From Deltaproteobacteria bacterium (GTDB lineage Bacteria > SAR324 > NAC60-12), in NCBI GenBank assembly GCA_002716165.1, contig PAZT01000056.1, forward strand, positions 1 to 19,261: a DNA stretch of 19,261 nt, in the 5' to 3' direction. The notes under the pieces are model-generated. The model was not told the origin of the DNA. It searched no databases and was given only the letters and a program-made list of their open reading frames with translations. This document shows, piece by piece, positions 7,392 through 15,151 of the stretch (the stretch's first letter is position 1; each line of letters starts with the position of its first letter). A program made the position numbers and the translations under genes.

Positions 7392-7949
7392 TTGATTACA
7401 TTTAAACAAAAAATATTTTTTGTGCTATATGCAGTTTTGGCTAACAGCACAATCTTTGGAGCAACTTTTCCTATAGTTCCAGAGTTTCAAGTCTATCACA
7501 CTGTTGGAAGCAGAGAAAGTACTTACACTACAGGAGGTCTTGGCCTTTCTCTTCATCTATTTAATGACTCAGTGGGTACTGGGCGCTACTTACAAGTTTT
7601 AGCTTTGAGTATTCCTGACAGAACAGTTGCGTCTAAAAGTAAGGTTGGCTCAATGTATTTGAGTCAAAATGCATCGGGATTTGAAATTGGGGTTCACGAC
7701 CAATGGAAAAATCCTGAAGGTAAAGGTGCTACATTATCCTTGAGAAAAATACATTGGCCTAAAGTTCATCAAGGAAACAATGAACCAGAAGAAGCATCCT
7801 CAGACATACTTCACATGGGGTGGAACTGGATTACTGGTACTCCCATCGTCACAGTTTGGCTTTTGGGCCTTGATATTGCCAGTTTGCATTTTTCACATGA
7901 TAGAAAAATTGAAATTCAGATTGCTTTGGGAATGAGGACAGCATTTTAG
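7392..7949 (+). CDS. Exported protein of unknown function, beta-rich
   Basis: This gene encodes 185 residues with a probable signal peptide: a lysine-containing start, hydrophobic residues 8-22, and likely cleavage after the Ala-containing site near residue 24. The mature part is rich in alternating polar and hydrophobic stretches and in Gly, Ser and Thr. It ends IQIALGMRTAF, and a terminal phenylalanine after alternating residues is typical of outer-membrane beta-barrels. About 160 mature residues would allow a small barrel of eight strands. I do not recognise the family. The start is TTG at 7392, which comes immediately after an in-frame TAA, so no longer N-terminus is possible. There is no obvious ribosome binding site. 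Its promoter would be the perfect TATAAT at 7336-7341, shared back to back with thrC. Confidence 0.65.
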   Translation: MITFKQKIFFVLYAVLANSTIFGATFPIVPEFQVYHTVGSRESTYTTGGLGLSLHLFNDSVGTGRYLQVLALSIPDRTVASKSKVGSMYLSQNASGFEIGVHDQWKNPEGKGATLSLRKIHWPKVHQGNNEPEEASSDILHMGWNWITGTPIVTVWLLGLDIASLHFSHDRKIEIQIALGMRTAF

Positions 7950-8094
7950 GCATATAATTCTGATCATGAAAAAGAAGACTAACACAAGTGCAGATTTGAA
8001 AAAAAGTTTAATTTCTAAAAAAAAATAATTTCCAAAAAATTTCTTTTTATCAAGTCACCTACTAATTAAATAGAAAGATAAAAAATATTTTTTC

Positions 8095-8100
8095 AGGGGG
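8095..8100 (+). promoter_or_regulatory. Shine-Dalgarno of the interrupted MaoC gene
   Basis: AGGGGG lies five bases before the ATG at 8106. Together they mark the original start of the MaoC-type gene, upstream of its in-frame TAA. The internal ATG at 8214 has no comparable site. Confidence 0.65.
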
Positions 8101-8105
8101 AAACA

Positions 8106-8606
8106 ATGTTTAAAAAAATAAAACCCAGATCATCAAATTAAGAATGGTTTTTTGAAGATTATCAAGAGGGAACTTTTATAGAAATTGGCCCTGTTTATGT
8201 TGAGCAAGATGATTTGATGGAATTTGCCCTCAGATATGATCCTCAGCCCATGCACATTGATCATGAAGCCTCAAAAAAAGGACCATACAAAGGATTGATA
8301 GCCAGTGGTTGGCAGACTTGTGCATTAGTGATGCGGGAATTAGTAAAAAATTATTTTTCTCCATCTTCTAGCCTAGGTTCCCCTGGAATTGATGAATTAA
8401 AGTGGTTGAAACCTGTGCGTCCAGGTGACAGGCTTATAGTTCGTGCTACTATTCTGGAAACTAAACTTTCTCGTTCGAAAACTGATATAGGTTTAGATCG
8501 TACATTGGTAGAGGCATTAAACCAGCAAAATGAGAAGTTAGTTAGTTTTAAGGTCATAAATTTCATGCTACTAAGTAAATATTACAGAGAGAAAACTTTG
8601 AATTAA
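8106..8606 (+). pseudogene. MaoC-like hotdog dehydratase with an in-frame stop at codon 12
   Basis: The ATG at 8106 opens a frame that hits TAA at 8139-8141, then continues without further stops to 8606. The part after the TAA encodes EWFFEDYQEGTFIEIGPV and the hotdog-fold hydratase motif YDPQPMHIDHEAS, with the catalytic-type Asp and His both present. GLIASGWQT and DELKWLKPVRPGDRL then follow, as in MaoC-like (R)-enoyl-CoA hydratases and related dehydratases. Conserved family sequence lies on both sides of the internal ATG at 8214. A 130-residue product from 8214 would therefore lack the first strand and helix region. Removing one base change (CAA or GAA to TAA) restores the gene. It is a recent nonsense pseudogene, a readthrough case, or a sequencing error. 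Downstream residues look undecayed. Confidence 0.72.
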
Positions 8607-8743
8607 GCTAAAGATTTTTTAATATGAATATGAATCAATAATTTTTGTAGCAAATTTCAAAAGTAGAGATCAGGTCATAAATTTTTTTTCATACATATTT
8701 TTTAAATCTGGGTTAACAGTATTTTTCAATTTTAAGATTATGA

Positions 8744-8772
8744 TTGCTGTTTAAAGCTGATTATGATCTAAT
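8744..8772 (+). promoter_or_regulatory. Predicted sigma70-type promoter of the phosphate transporter
   Basis: TTGCTG (8744-8749) and TCTAAT (8767-8772) are separated by 17 bases. A TGA directly before the -10 gives an extended -10 element. Transcription would begin near 8779, about 35 bases before the GTG at 8814. I see no Pho box. Confidence 0.5.
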
Positions 8773-8813
8773 AACATGCTGATATATATATAAATTTTCT
8801 GTAATGATATTTT

Positions 8814-10295
8814 GTGACTGATCCTGTAATAATTATTTTTCTAACTGGTGGTCTGTTTCTTGGCTGGTCACTTGGCGCAAACGATGCGGCCAATGTTTTT
8901 GGGACAGCAGTCGGCACTCGCATGGTACGTTTTACTACTGCTGCTCTTATTTGCGGTATATTTGTAATTCTTGGAGCAGTAATTAGTGGTACGGGGACCT
9001 CTCTTACATTGGGCAAACTTGGTGCGGTTAATGCCATTGGTGGCTCATTTATGGCGGCGATTGCTGCTGGATTGACCGTTTATTGGATGACAAAGTTTGG
9101 TATACCAGTTTCTACAACCCAGGCAATCATAGGATCTATTATTGGATGGAATCTATTTAGTGATTCATACACGGATCTGTCTTCTTTGTTGAAAATTTTG
9201 ACAACATGGGTGGTTTGTCCATTATTGTCAGCTTTGATTGCGGCACTTTTATTTACTCTAGCTAAGTCTTTTTTAAAGAAAATCAGAATTGGACTGATAC
9301 GTTTGGATGGTTATACTAGGCTTGCTTTGATCCTTGCAGGTGCCTTTGGTGCTTATAGTCTGGGCGCAAATAATATTGCAAATGTTATGGGAGTTTTTGT
9401 GCCTGTGTCTCCGTTTATGGACATTCAGATTGGAAGTATTTTCAGATTTTCTTCCATTCAACAGCTTTTTTTGCTTGGAGGGCTGGCAATTGTGGTGGGA
9501 GTATTTACATATTCAAAACGTGTTATGATGACAGTAGGTACAGAGCTAATAACACTAACTCCTCTAGCAGCGTGGGTGGCAGTTATGGCACATTCTATTG
9601 TCCTCTTTCTTTTTGCCTCAGAAGGGCTAGAACTGTTTCTCACAAATTTGTCTCTTCCAACCATTCCACTAGTACCAGTATCAAGTTCTCAGGCCGTGGT
9701 CGGTGCAGTTATTGGAATCGGTATTGTTCAGGGAGGAAGAGAACTACAATGGCAGCGGATTTACAGCATTGTCAAGGGATGGGTAATCACTCCCATTATT
9801 TCATTGCTGATTTGTATTGTTGGGCTCTATTTTCTACAAAATGTTTTCCAGCAAACAGTTAAACGGGAATCTCAGTATCAGCTTTCTTCAGGAGTACTTG
9901 AGCAGTTTAGAAAGGCAGAAATTAATATTGACGAATTAGATTCATTGATTGACTCAGTTTTTTTCAGTTCTGCAGAGTTAGTAAGGGCAGTTGGTAAAGT
10001 AGTTCCTTTGTCAAGCCAACAGGGATTGAAGGTTGTTGAATTTTCGCTTCGAAATAGCCTTTTCATCAATGCTGATAAAATTTCTGCAATAGATAAGTAT
10101 TTTCTTTCAACACAGCAGTTGGATGCTTTGAAAACACTTGAAGGGAAAAAATATAACTATTCTTGGCAATTAGGTAATGCACTGGCACAAAAAAGTGAAG
10201 AATGGAAGATGCGCGGAGATGGACTGAAGAATAAGCTAAAAGATCGGGAAATTAAACGAAAACTAGAGTATTTATATCGAATATTTAAAGAGTAA
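8814..10295 (+). CDS. Inorganic phosphate transporter, PiT family
   Basis: This is a 493-residue inner-membrane carrier that takes up phosphate, as metal-phosphate with H+ or Na+. The two family repeats are clear: GANDAAN at 21-27 with STTQAIIG at 100-107, and GANNIAN at 184-190 with SSSQAVVGAVIG at 290-301. About ten hydrophobic segments fill residues 1-345. Residues about 350-493 form a charged, helical, non-membrane tail without a family I recognise. The PitA type carries its soluble part in a central loop, so this arrangement differs. The start is GTG at 8814, 35 bases from a good predicted promoter. The PhoU-like partner gene begins 5 bases after the stop, a standard pit/DUF47 operon. 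Confidence 0.93.
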   Translation: MTDPVIIIFLTGGLFLGWSLGANDAANVFGTAVGTRMVRFTTAALICGIFVILGAVISGTGTSLTLGKLGAVNAIGGSFMAAIAAGLTVYWMTKFGIPVSTTQAIIGSIIGWNLFSDSYTDLSSLLKILTTWVVCPLLSALIAALLFTLAKSFLKKIRIGLIRLDGYTRLALILAGAFGAYSLGANNIANVMGVFVPVSPFMDIQIGSIFRFSSIQQLFLLGGLAIVVGVFTYSKRVMMTVGTELITLTPLAAWVAVMAHSIVLFLFASEGLELFLTNLSLPTIPLVPVSSSQAVVGAVIGIGIVQGGRELQWQRIYSIVKGWVITPIISLLICIVGLYFLQNVFQQTVKRESQYQLSSGVLEQFRKAEINIDELDSLIDSVFFSSAELVRAVGKVVPLSSQQGLKVVEFSLRNSLFINADKISAIDKYFLSTQQLDALKTLEGKKYNYSWQLGNALAQKSEEWKMRGDGLKNKLKDREIKRKLEYLYRIFKE

Positions 10296-10300
10296 GAAAA

Positions 10301-10957
10301 ATGAACCCTTTGAGTTTGTTATTTAAAAAACAATATGTCGTGGAAGAAAAGGTTCAAAGCTTATTGCGTTTCTTGGAAGACATGGCTCATTTGTATCAGG
10401 CCGCATATAGGGCATACCTTGAGGACAGTACTGAAGAATTTTTGCAACGGAATCAAGAGCTTCGTGAAATTGAAAAAAAGATGGATAATCTTGGACATCA
10501 AATTCAAATGACTTTGTTGCATGAATCGCTGATGCCGAATTCACGTGATGATCTGCTTTGGTTTTTAACCAAACTCGATAAAGTACCAAGCAGTTTCAAA
10601 CATTCTCTTGGAGATATCATACTCGAAAAACCAGAAATTCCAGAAGGTCTTCATTCGCCAATAAAAAATATGCTCACACATACACATTTAGCTGTAAAAG
10701 CTTTAGCGCATGCAACTGATTCATTGTTTTCAGACTTGAGATCAGTTCGTCAACATGTCGAGGAAGTCAGTCGTCAGGAAAGTGAAGTTGATAGGATTGA
10801 ACAAAAATTACTTGAGATAGTTTTTGAAAATAAAAAATATGATCTTGCAATACAATATCAATTGAAAGGGATTTTGAAGCAAATCGGCAGAGTAACGAAT
10901 CTTGCAGAAGATGTTGCTGATGCAGTGCTCATACTTGCCACTAAACATTCTACGTGA
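10301..10957 (+). CDS. PhoU-like PiT accessory protein (DUF47)
   Basis: This is a 218-residue, all-helical cytosolic protein of the DUF47 / TIGR00153 type, a relative of PhoU found next to PiT phosphate transporters. Heptad-like charged helices run the whole length, for example RQESEVDRIEQKLLEIVF. The ending LAEDVADAVLIL is typical of PhoU-type bundles. These bundles usually bind metal through acidic patches. It begins 5 bases after the PiT stop, so the two are co-transcribed and probably translationally coupled. By family knowledge it modulates transporter activity. A weak stem-loop follows 10 bases after the stop. Confidence 0.93.
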   Translation: MNPLSLLFKKQYVVEEKVQSLLRFLEDMAHLYQAAYRAYLEDSTEEFLQRNQELREIEKKMDNLGHQIQMTLLHESLMPNSRDDLLWFLTKLDKVPSSFKHSLGDIILEKPEIPEGLHSPIKNMLTHTHLAVKALAHATDSLFSDLRSVRQHVEEVSRQESEVDRIEQKLLEIVFENKKYDLAIQYQLKGILKQIGRVTNLAEDVADAVLILATKHST

Positions 10958-10967
10958 ACTAATATTC

Positions 10968-10990
10968 AGAGCATTAGCGCTCTTTATTTT
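10968..10990 (+). terminator. Weak stem-loop with T-rich tail after the phosphate operon
   Basis: AGAGC (10968-10972) pairs with GCTCT (10979-10983) around a 6-base loop, followed by TTATTTT. The stem is only five pairs, so termination would be partial. It sits between the DUF47 gene and the oxidoreductase. Confidence 0.35.
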
Positions 10991-11018
10991 GTTAAGAACA
11001 TTTTCATTAATTTTTAAA

Positions 11019-12026
11019 ATGGAACATATACCTGAATCAATGAACTATATTCAGATTGAAAAACATGGTGATCCCGATGTCCTTAAACTTAGATCACAGT
11101 CCGTTCCGGAACCAGATCTCAACGAAGTGCTGATGCGAGTAGAAGCAGCAGGAGTAAATCGACCTGATATTATGCAACGAAAGGGGCTTTATCCTCCCCC
11201 TCCTGGCGCTACAAATGTGCTGGGTTTGGAAGTTTCAGGAACTGTAGTTAAAAAAGGAAAAAATGTTACAGAGCCTGAGTTAGGTTCTCAAGTCTGTGCT
11301 CTGCTTTCTTGTGGAGGTTACGCAGAGTATTGTCTAGCATCAGCTTCGAATTGTTTGCCTGTTCCAAAAAAAATTTCACTCAGACATGCTGCAGGTATCC
11401 CTGAAACGTTCTTTACTGTTTGGGCAAATGTTTTTGCAAGGGGTCAACTCAAATCTGGTGAAACGATGCTAGTGCATGGAGGAAGCAGTGGAATAGGTAC
11501 CACCTCCATTCAACTTGGCAAAGCTTTTGGTGCAACAGTTTACACTACTGCAGGGAATCAAGAAAAATGTGAGTTTTGCAAAAAACTTGGTGCAGATGCA
11601 GCTATAAATTATAATGAAAATGATTTTGAATCTGAAATCAAGATACTTACAGAAAACAAAGGTGTGGATATAATACTAGATATGGTAGGAGGATCATATT
11701 TTCCAAAGAACATAAATATACTTGCTTATCAAGGCCGGTTGTTGCAAATTGCACTGATGCAAGGATATAAAGCGGAAGTAGACTTTAGACCACTGCTGAT
11801 GAAACGTGTTACTTTGACAGGTTCCACATTACGCCACCGAAGTAAAAAAGAAAAAGCTGAATTAGCCCAGTCTCTCCGAAAAGAAGTGTGGCCACTTATG
11901 GATTCCGGAACAATTCGCCCAATCATCCATCAAACTTTTCCTCTTGAAAAGGCAGCAGATGCTCATCGACTTATGGAAAACAGCAACCACATTGGCAAGA
12001 TCCTTCTTAAACCTGACGAAAAATAA
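11019..12026 (+). CDS. Zinc-free quinone oxidoreductase, PIG3-like MDR family
   Basis: This is a 335-residue cytosolic NAD(P)H-dependent oxidoreductase of the medium-chain superfamily, quinone oxidoreductase group. The N-terminal GroES-like fold contains VNRPDIMQRKGLYPPPPGA and GLEVSGTV. The Rossmann domain carries the nucleotide-binding loop HGGSSGIGTTSIQLGKAFGA. Later parts are GVDIILDMVGG and the tail ADAHRLMENSNHIGKILL, both typical of TP53I3/PIG3-type enzymes. The zinc-ligand pattern of alcohol dehydrogenases is missing. The frame is open back into the DUF47 gene. The ATG at 11019 is preferred, with 11040 (MNYIQIEKHG) as an equally family-like alternative, and neither has a strong ribosome binding site. 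It lies 61 bases after the phosphate operon, and a functional link is not evident. Confidence 0.9.
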   Translation: MEHIPESMNYIQIEKHGDPDVLKLRSQSVPEPDLNEVLMRVEAAGVNRPDIMQRKGLYPPPPGATNVLGLEVSGTVVKKGKNVTEPELGSQVCALLSCGGYAEYCLASASNCLPVPKKISLRHAAGIPETFFTVWANVFARGQLKSGETMLVHGGSSGIGTTSIQLGKAFGATVYTTAGNQEKCEFCKKLGADAAINYNENDFESEIKILTENKGVDIILDMVGGSYFPKNINILAYQGRLLQIALMQGYKAEVDFRPLLMKRVTLTGSTLRHRSKKEKAELAQSLRKEVWPLMDSGTIRPIIHQTFPLEKAADAHRLMENSNHIGKILLKPDEK

Positions 12027-12194
12027 ATCCTATAAGATCAAACTAAATTTTTGAGTAAATCTTGTCAGTAAATTAGTCAGGTAGATCATTTTTTAACTCT
12101 TCCAGAATTTAATTATTTCCAATAAACCCTAAAGCGCCATAGGTGGAAATGGCATTATGAAAAACAACTTAATTTGAAAAACAGACAATAATAG

Positions 12195-13115
12195 ATGACT
12201 ATTGAAATTAGGAATGTGTGTAAATCATTTAAAGACGTTAATGCAGTTCAAAACGTAAGTTTATTAGTTGAATCAGGTGAATCTATAGCCCTGCTCGGTC
12301 CAAACGGGGCAGGAAAAACAACTCTAGTGGAAATGATCGAAGGTGTTCAATTTCCTGATTCTGGTGAAATCCGTATCCTTGATAGGAGTTGGGAAAAAGA
12401 CGAGAATTATTTACGCAAGCAAATTGGCCTAGCACTTCAAGAGACTAGGTTCCAAGAGCGTTTGACAGTAGAAGAAACGCTAGACCTATTTGCTAGTTTT
12501 TATTCACTCGAAAAAAAAAGGATTAAGGAAGTTTTAGAAATAATTCAACTTGAGAGCAAACGAACCACATGGGTTCTAAATCTTTCAGGGGGCCAGCGAC
12601 AAAGGCTTGCAATGGGAGTTGCAATATTGCCTCTTCCTCAAATCCTGATTCTTGATGAACCTACCACAGGACTTGATCCAAATGCCCGGCGAGATCTCTG
12701 GAAAATTCTTGAAAGTTTAAAAGCAAAAGGAGCAACTCTTATTCTCACGACACATTACATGGAAGAAGCTCAATATCTTTGCGAGAGAATCTTGATGATG
12801 GATCAGGGTAAAATACTTGCTGAAGGAAGCTTCAGTGATTTATTGAATAAATTTGGAGAGGGAGATTTGATAGACTTCGAAATTGATGGTGTTTTTCCTA
12901 CTGAGAAAGCCAAAAATCTTTCCGGTGTACTTAGTTGTCGTTGGGATAAGAATAAAGGAGAAGGAAGATTGACCGTTAAAAATATTTCAGAAACTCTGCC
13001 TTTATTTTTAAAGTTGGTTGAAAATTCATCAATTTATATAACTTCACTGGAGTCTAGAAAACGTACTCTTGATGATTTATTTCTGGCAATGAGTGGGAGG
13101 CATCTGGATGATTAA
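12195..13115 (+). CDS. ABC-2 type transporter ATP-binding protein
   Basis: This is a 306-residue ATPase subunit of an exporter. Walker A is GPNGAGKT (35-42), the Q-loop is LALQET (79-84), the signature is LSGGQRQR (130-137), Walker B is ILILDEP with catalytic E155, and the switch histidine is H187 in TTHYMEEA. The C-terminal 80 residues form the extra domain common in drug- and lipid-type exporters of the CcmA/DrrA/NatA group. The start ATG at 12195 begins the family N-terminus directly, although no ribosome binding site is evident. It overlaps the permease gene by 8 bases, so the two form one transport unit. The substrate cannot be inferred. Confidence 0.93.
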   Translation: MTIEIRNVCKSFKDVNAVQNVSLLVESGESIALLGPNGAGKTTLVEMIEGVQFPDSGEIRILDRSWEKDENYLRKQIGLALQETRFQERLTVEETLDLFASFYSLEKKRIKEVLEIIQLESKRTTWVLNLSGGQRQRLAMGVAILPLPQILILDEPTTGLDPNARRDLWKILESLKAKGATLILTTHYMEEAQYLCERILMMDQGKILAEGSFSDLLNKFGEGDLIDFEIDGVFPTEKAKNLSGVLSCRWDKNKGEGRLTVKNISETLPLFLKLVENSSIYITSLESRKRTLDDLFLAMSGRHLDD

Positions 13116-14217
13116 TATACTCTTTAGACTGATTTTGTCACAATTCAAAATATTTTTTCGGGAACCAGGAGTAGTCTTCTGGTCATTTGTATTCCCATTA
13201 CTTATAGCCTGGATTTTGGGGATTGCCTTTGCCAATAAAAGCAATGCATGGCACATGGTTGCAGTTGTTGATGAGAGTCAAGATGTTATAGATAGTCTTC
13301 CAGAATGGTTGCTGGAAAAAACTGGAGTTGATTCTGCTATGTATATTTCGGATTTAGAACTTGAGTGGCAGGTTGGAAAAAACGAAAGTGAGCAAGCACG
13401 TTTCCGATTCAAGTACATGAATGAAGATGAGGCAGCCATGGCATTAAAACGAGGGAAGATCTCTCTTTGGTTGACAGGAAACCCAAAAGTTGGGATAAGA
13501 TATCACTTTGACCCTGATAATACTGTGTCAATTCTGACTTTTTTACATTTGGAGAGAGCATTTAGTTTGCAGAACTCTTCAGAACCACAATCAGAAATAC
13601 GGACTATAACAATGAAAGGAAGTCGTTATATTGATTTTTTAATTCCTGGTTTAATGGCTATGTCCATAATGAATGCTTGTTTATGGGGTATTGGCTGGAA
13701 CTTGATTGATTTGAGAATTAAAAAATTGCTGCGTCGTATGGTTGCAACTCCTCTTAGAAAATCAATATTTCTTCTCTCTCACGGGGTGAATCGCATGATT
13801 CTTAGTGCATTTGAATTAACTTTGTTATATAGTTTTGCCTATTACTATTTTGGAATTATGATCCAAGGAAGTCTGTGGGCATTATTGCTTATTTTTTTAA
13901 GTGGTTATATTGCTTTTGCTGGAATTGCTGTCCTTATTTCATGCCGTGCACAAAACACTCAAAGCGGCAATGGACTGATCAATTTAGTTTCGCTACCAAT
14001 GTTTGTACTTTCTGGAGTCTTTTTCAGTTACCAAAATTTTCCTGACTGGATCACTCCTTACGTAGAGGTACTTCCTCTAACTATGTTGGCTAATGGATTG
14101 CGTGAAGTAATAACTGAAAGCGTTGTTTTGTATGATGTAATTATACCTTCAATCAGTCTGGTTGGTATTGGAAGTATTTGTTTTGCTCTTGGACTTAAAT
14201 TTTTTTACTGGCATTAA
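13108..14217 (+). CDS. ABC-2 type transporter permease
   Basis: This 369-residue inner-membrane permease is the partner of the preceding ATPase. One N-terminal membrane segment (residues about 16-38, FWSFVFPLLIAWILG) is followed by a soluble external domain of roughly 140 residues, then five or six membrane segments. This is the ABC-2 plan, including DLRIKKLLRRMVATPLRKS before the next helix and the late LSGVFFSYQNFPDW motif. The start is the ATG at 13108: GGGAGG (13095-13100) lies 7 bases upstream, whereas the in-frame GTG at 13093 has no such site. The last bases of the ATPase gene, ATGATTAA, contain the permease ATG, giving an 8-base overlap and likely coupled translation. Confidence 0.92.
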   Translation: MINILFRLILSQFKIFFREPGVVFWSFVFPLLIAWILGIAFANKSNAWHMVAVVDESQDVIDSLPEWLLEKTGVDSAMYISDLELEWQVGKNESEQARFRFKYMNEDEAAMALKRGKISLWLTGNPKVGIRYHFDPDNTVSILTFLHLERAFSLQNSSEPQSEIRTITMKGSRYIDFLIPGLMAMSIMNACLWGIGWNLIDLRIKKLLRRMVATPLRKSIFLLSHGVNRMILSAFELTLLYSFAYYYFGIMIQGSLWALLLIFLSGYIAFAGIAVLISCRAQNTQSGNGLINLVSLPMFVLSGVFFSYQNFPDWITPYVEVLPLTMLANGLREVITESVVLYDVIIPSISLVGIGSICFALGLKFFYWH

Positions 14218-14317
14218 ATTCAACAAAAAAACCATATATGGGAAATATTCTTTGCATCACGAAAATACTTACTTTTTCTTTTCAAACACGAAGTTTATTT
14301 TAACGATTGAGTAAAAT

Positions 14318-14725
14318 TTATATATTTTCGAGACCAATCCCAAATTTGTGTCTAATCATGCGCTGTAGCAATAGGTCATTTTCCAACCCTGCAAAACGGA
14401 TTTCTGTTCTAATCTTGTCTCGAATCATAACCAGATCTTGTTCTGTCTTGCTCAAATCAATTTCATTGCTTAAGTTGAGGTTAGTCAAGGTATTTAGCAC
14501 ATCACGTCTTAAACGATTTTTAAGGCGTTGCAACTGTTGATGATTAATTCCGGCTAGAATTCCCTCTATTTCAGATTGGTTGTGACCCATCATAGATAGT
14601 TTTATCCATATGGAATAAAGATCTTCCTGACTGTCTTCTGGTGACTGTTGGCTTAGTCCAGGAGGTACTCCTATCAAAAGGGCAACCAACAAAACTACCA
14701 ATACAACTTTGGTTTTAAATGCCAT
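14318..14725 (-). CDS. Small exported helical protein of unknown function
   Basis: This gene encodes 135 residues starting at the ATG at 14725, supported by AAGGA about 5 bases upstream. An open extension to 14794 lacks such a site and would bury the signal peptide. The signal peptide is MAFKTK, then a strongly hydrophobic run (VVLVVLLVALLIGV), then cleavage near LSQQ. The mature part of about 110 residues is charged and helix-rich, with many Leu, Asn, Arg and Gln. It contains no cysteine, so it is not a lipoprotein. It is probably periplasmic. I do not recognise the family. It stands alone on the minus strand, convergent with the ABC-2 permease. Confidence 0.68.
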   Translation of the reverse strand: MAFKTKVVLVVLLVALLIGVPPGLSQQSPEDSQEDLYSIWIKLSMMGHNQSEIEGILAGINHQQLQRLKNRLRRDVLNTLTNLNLSNEIDLSKTEQDLVMIRDKIRTEIRFAGLENDLLLQRMIRHKFGIGLENI

Positions 14726-15151
14726 TTTTTCCTTATTAATTTTATATGTTCTTGATTTGGAATCTGTATTTTTCCCATGTTTGATATGCTCCATGACATT
14801 CTTCTACCTGTCATCAGCACACATCTGGCCTCAACAATCAACAATTATTTACAAATAATTATTAAATCCATGACATTGGAAGCCACATTTTTTGGATATT
14901 AATCAAAATTTGTTGCGGTAACTGATTATTTTTTATTGTAAGAGCTTCAGCCTGGATTCAGCTGCCTAAAAAAACCAAAATAATTTTGAATAAAGCAGAG
15001 TGAATTATGGATAGTAATCACCTTGCCACCTATAAGGGAAGCAATCCAGACAACATAGTTTAATATCGGCAGGGGGAAAAAAAACTTTAAGGAGATTTTT
15101 GTTGGTAACGAGAAAGGTCAAGCTTTACGAACCACTTGGTTAAATTGATTA
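14726..15151. other. 426-base gene-poor region between the small exported gene and rplC
   Basis: No convincing gene is seen. The region holds an 11-base direct repeat TCCATGACATT (14790-14800 and 14867-14877) and a palindrome AATTATTT-AC-AAATAATT (14843-14860) just upstream of the exported-protein gene. It also holds two very short plus-strand frames: 18 codons from the ATG at 15007, and 13 codons from the TTG at 15102 behind an AAGGAG. The rplC terminator should lie near 15060-15150 on the minus strand, but I find no GC-rich hairpin with a T-run. Confidence 0.5.
14843..14860. repeat. Perfect AT palindrome upstream of the small exported gene
   Basis: AATTATTT and AAATAATT are exact reverse complements around a 2-base centre, about 120 bases upstream of the ATG at 14725. 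One copy of the TCCATGACATT direct repeat lies on each side of it. It could be an operator half-site pair or chance in AT-rich DNA. Confidence 0.35.

Noticed and set aside
7966..8028. A 20-codon lysine-rich frame between the exported-protein gene and the MaoC gene
   Set aside because: It is encoded by poly-A-rich DNA, has no ribosome site and no visible motif.
9572..9862. A 96-codon frame within the PiT transporter gene in another frame, plus several antisense frames there
   Set aside because: They overlap a clearly coding gene, lack start signals and have compositions unlike real proteins.
14232..14241. A 10-base palindrome CCATATATGG after the ABC-2 permease gene, considered as a terminator
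   Set aside because: It has no T-run after it and the stem is A-T centred. It is short enough to be chance.
15007..15063. An 18-codon plus-strand frame from an ATG in the gap downstream of rplC
   Set aside because: It has no ribosome site, no motif and no homologous pattern that I recognise.
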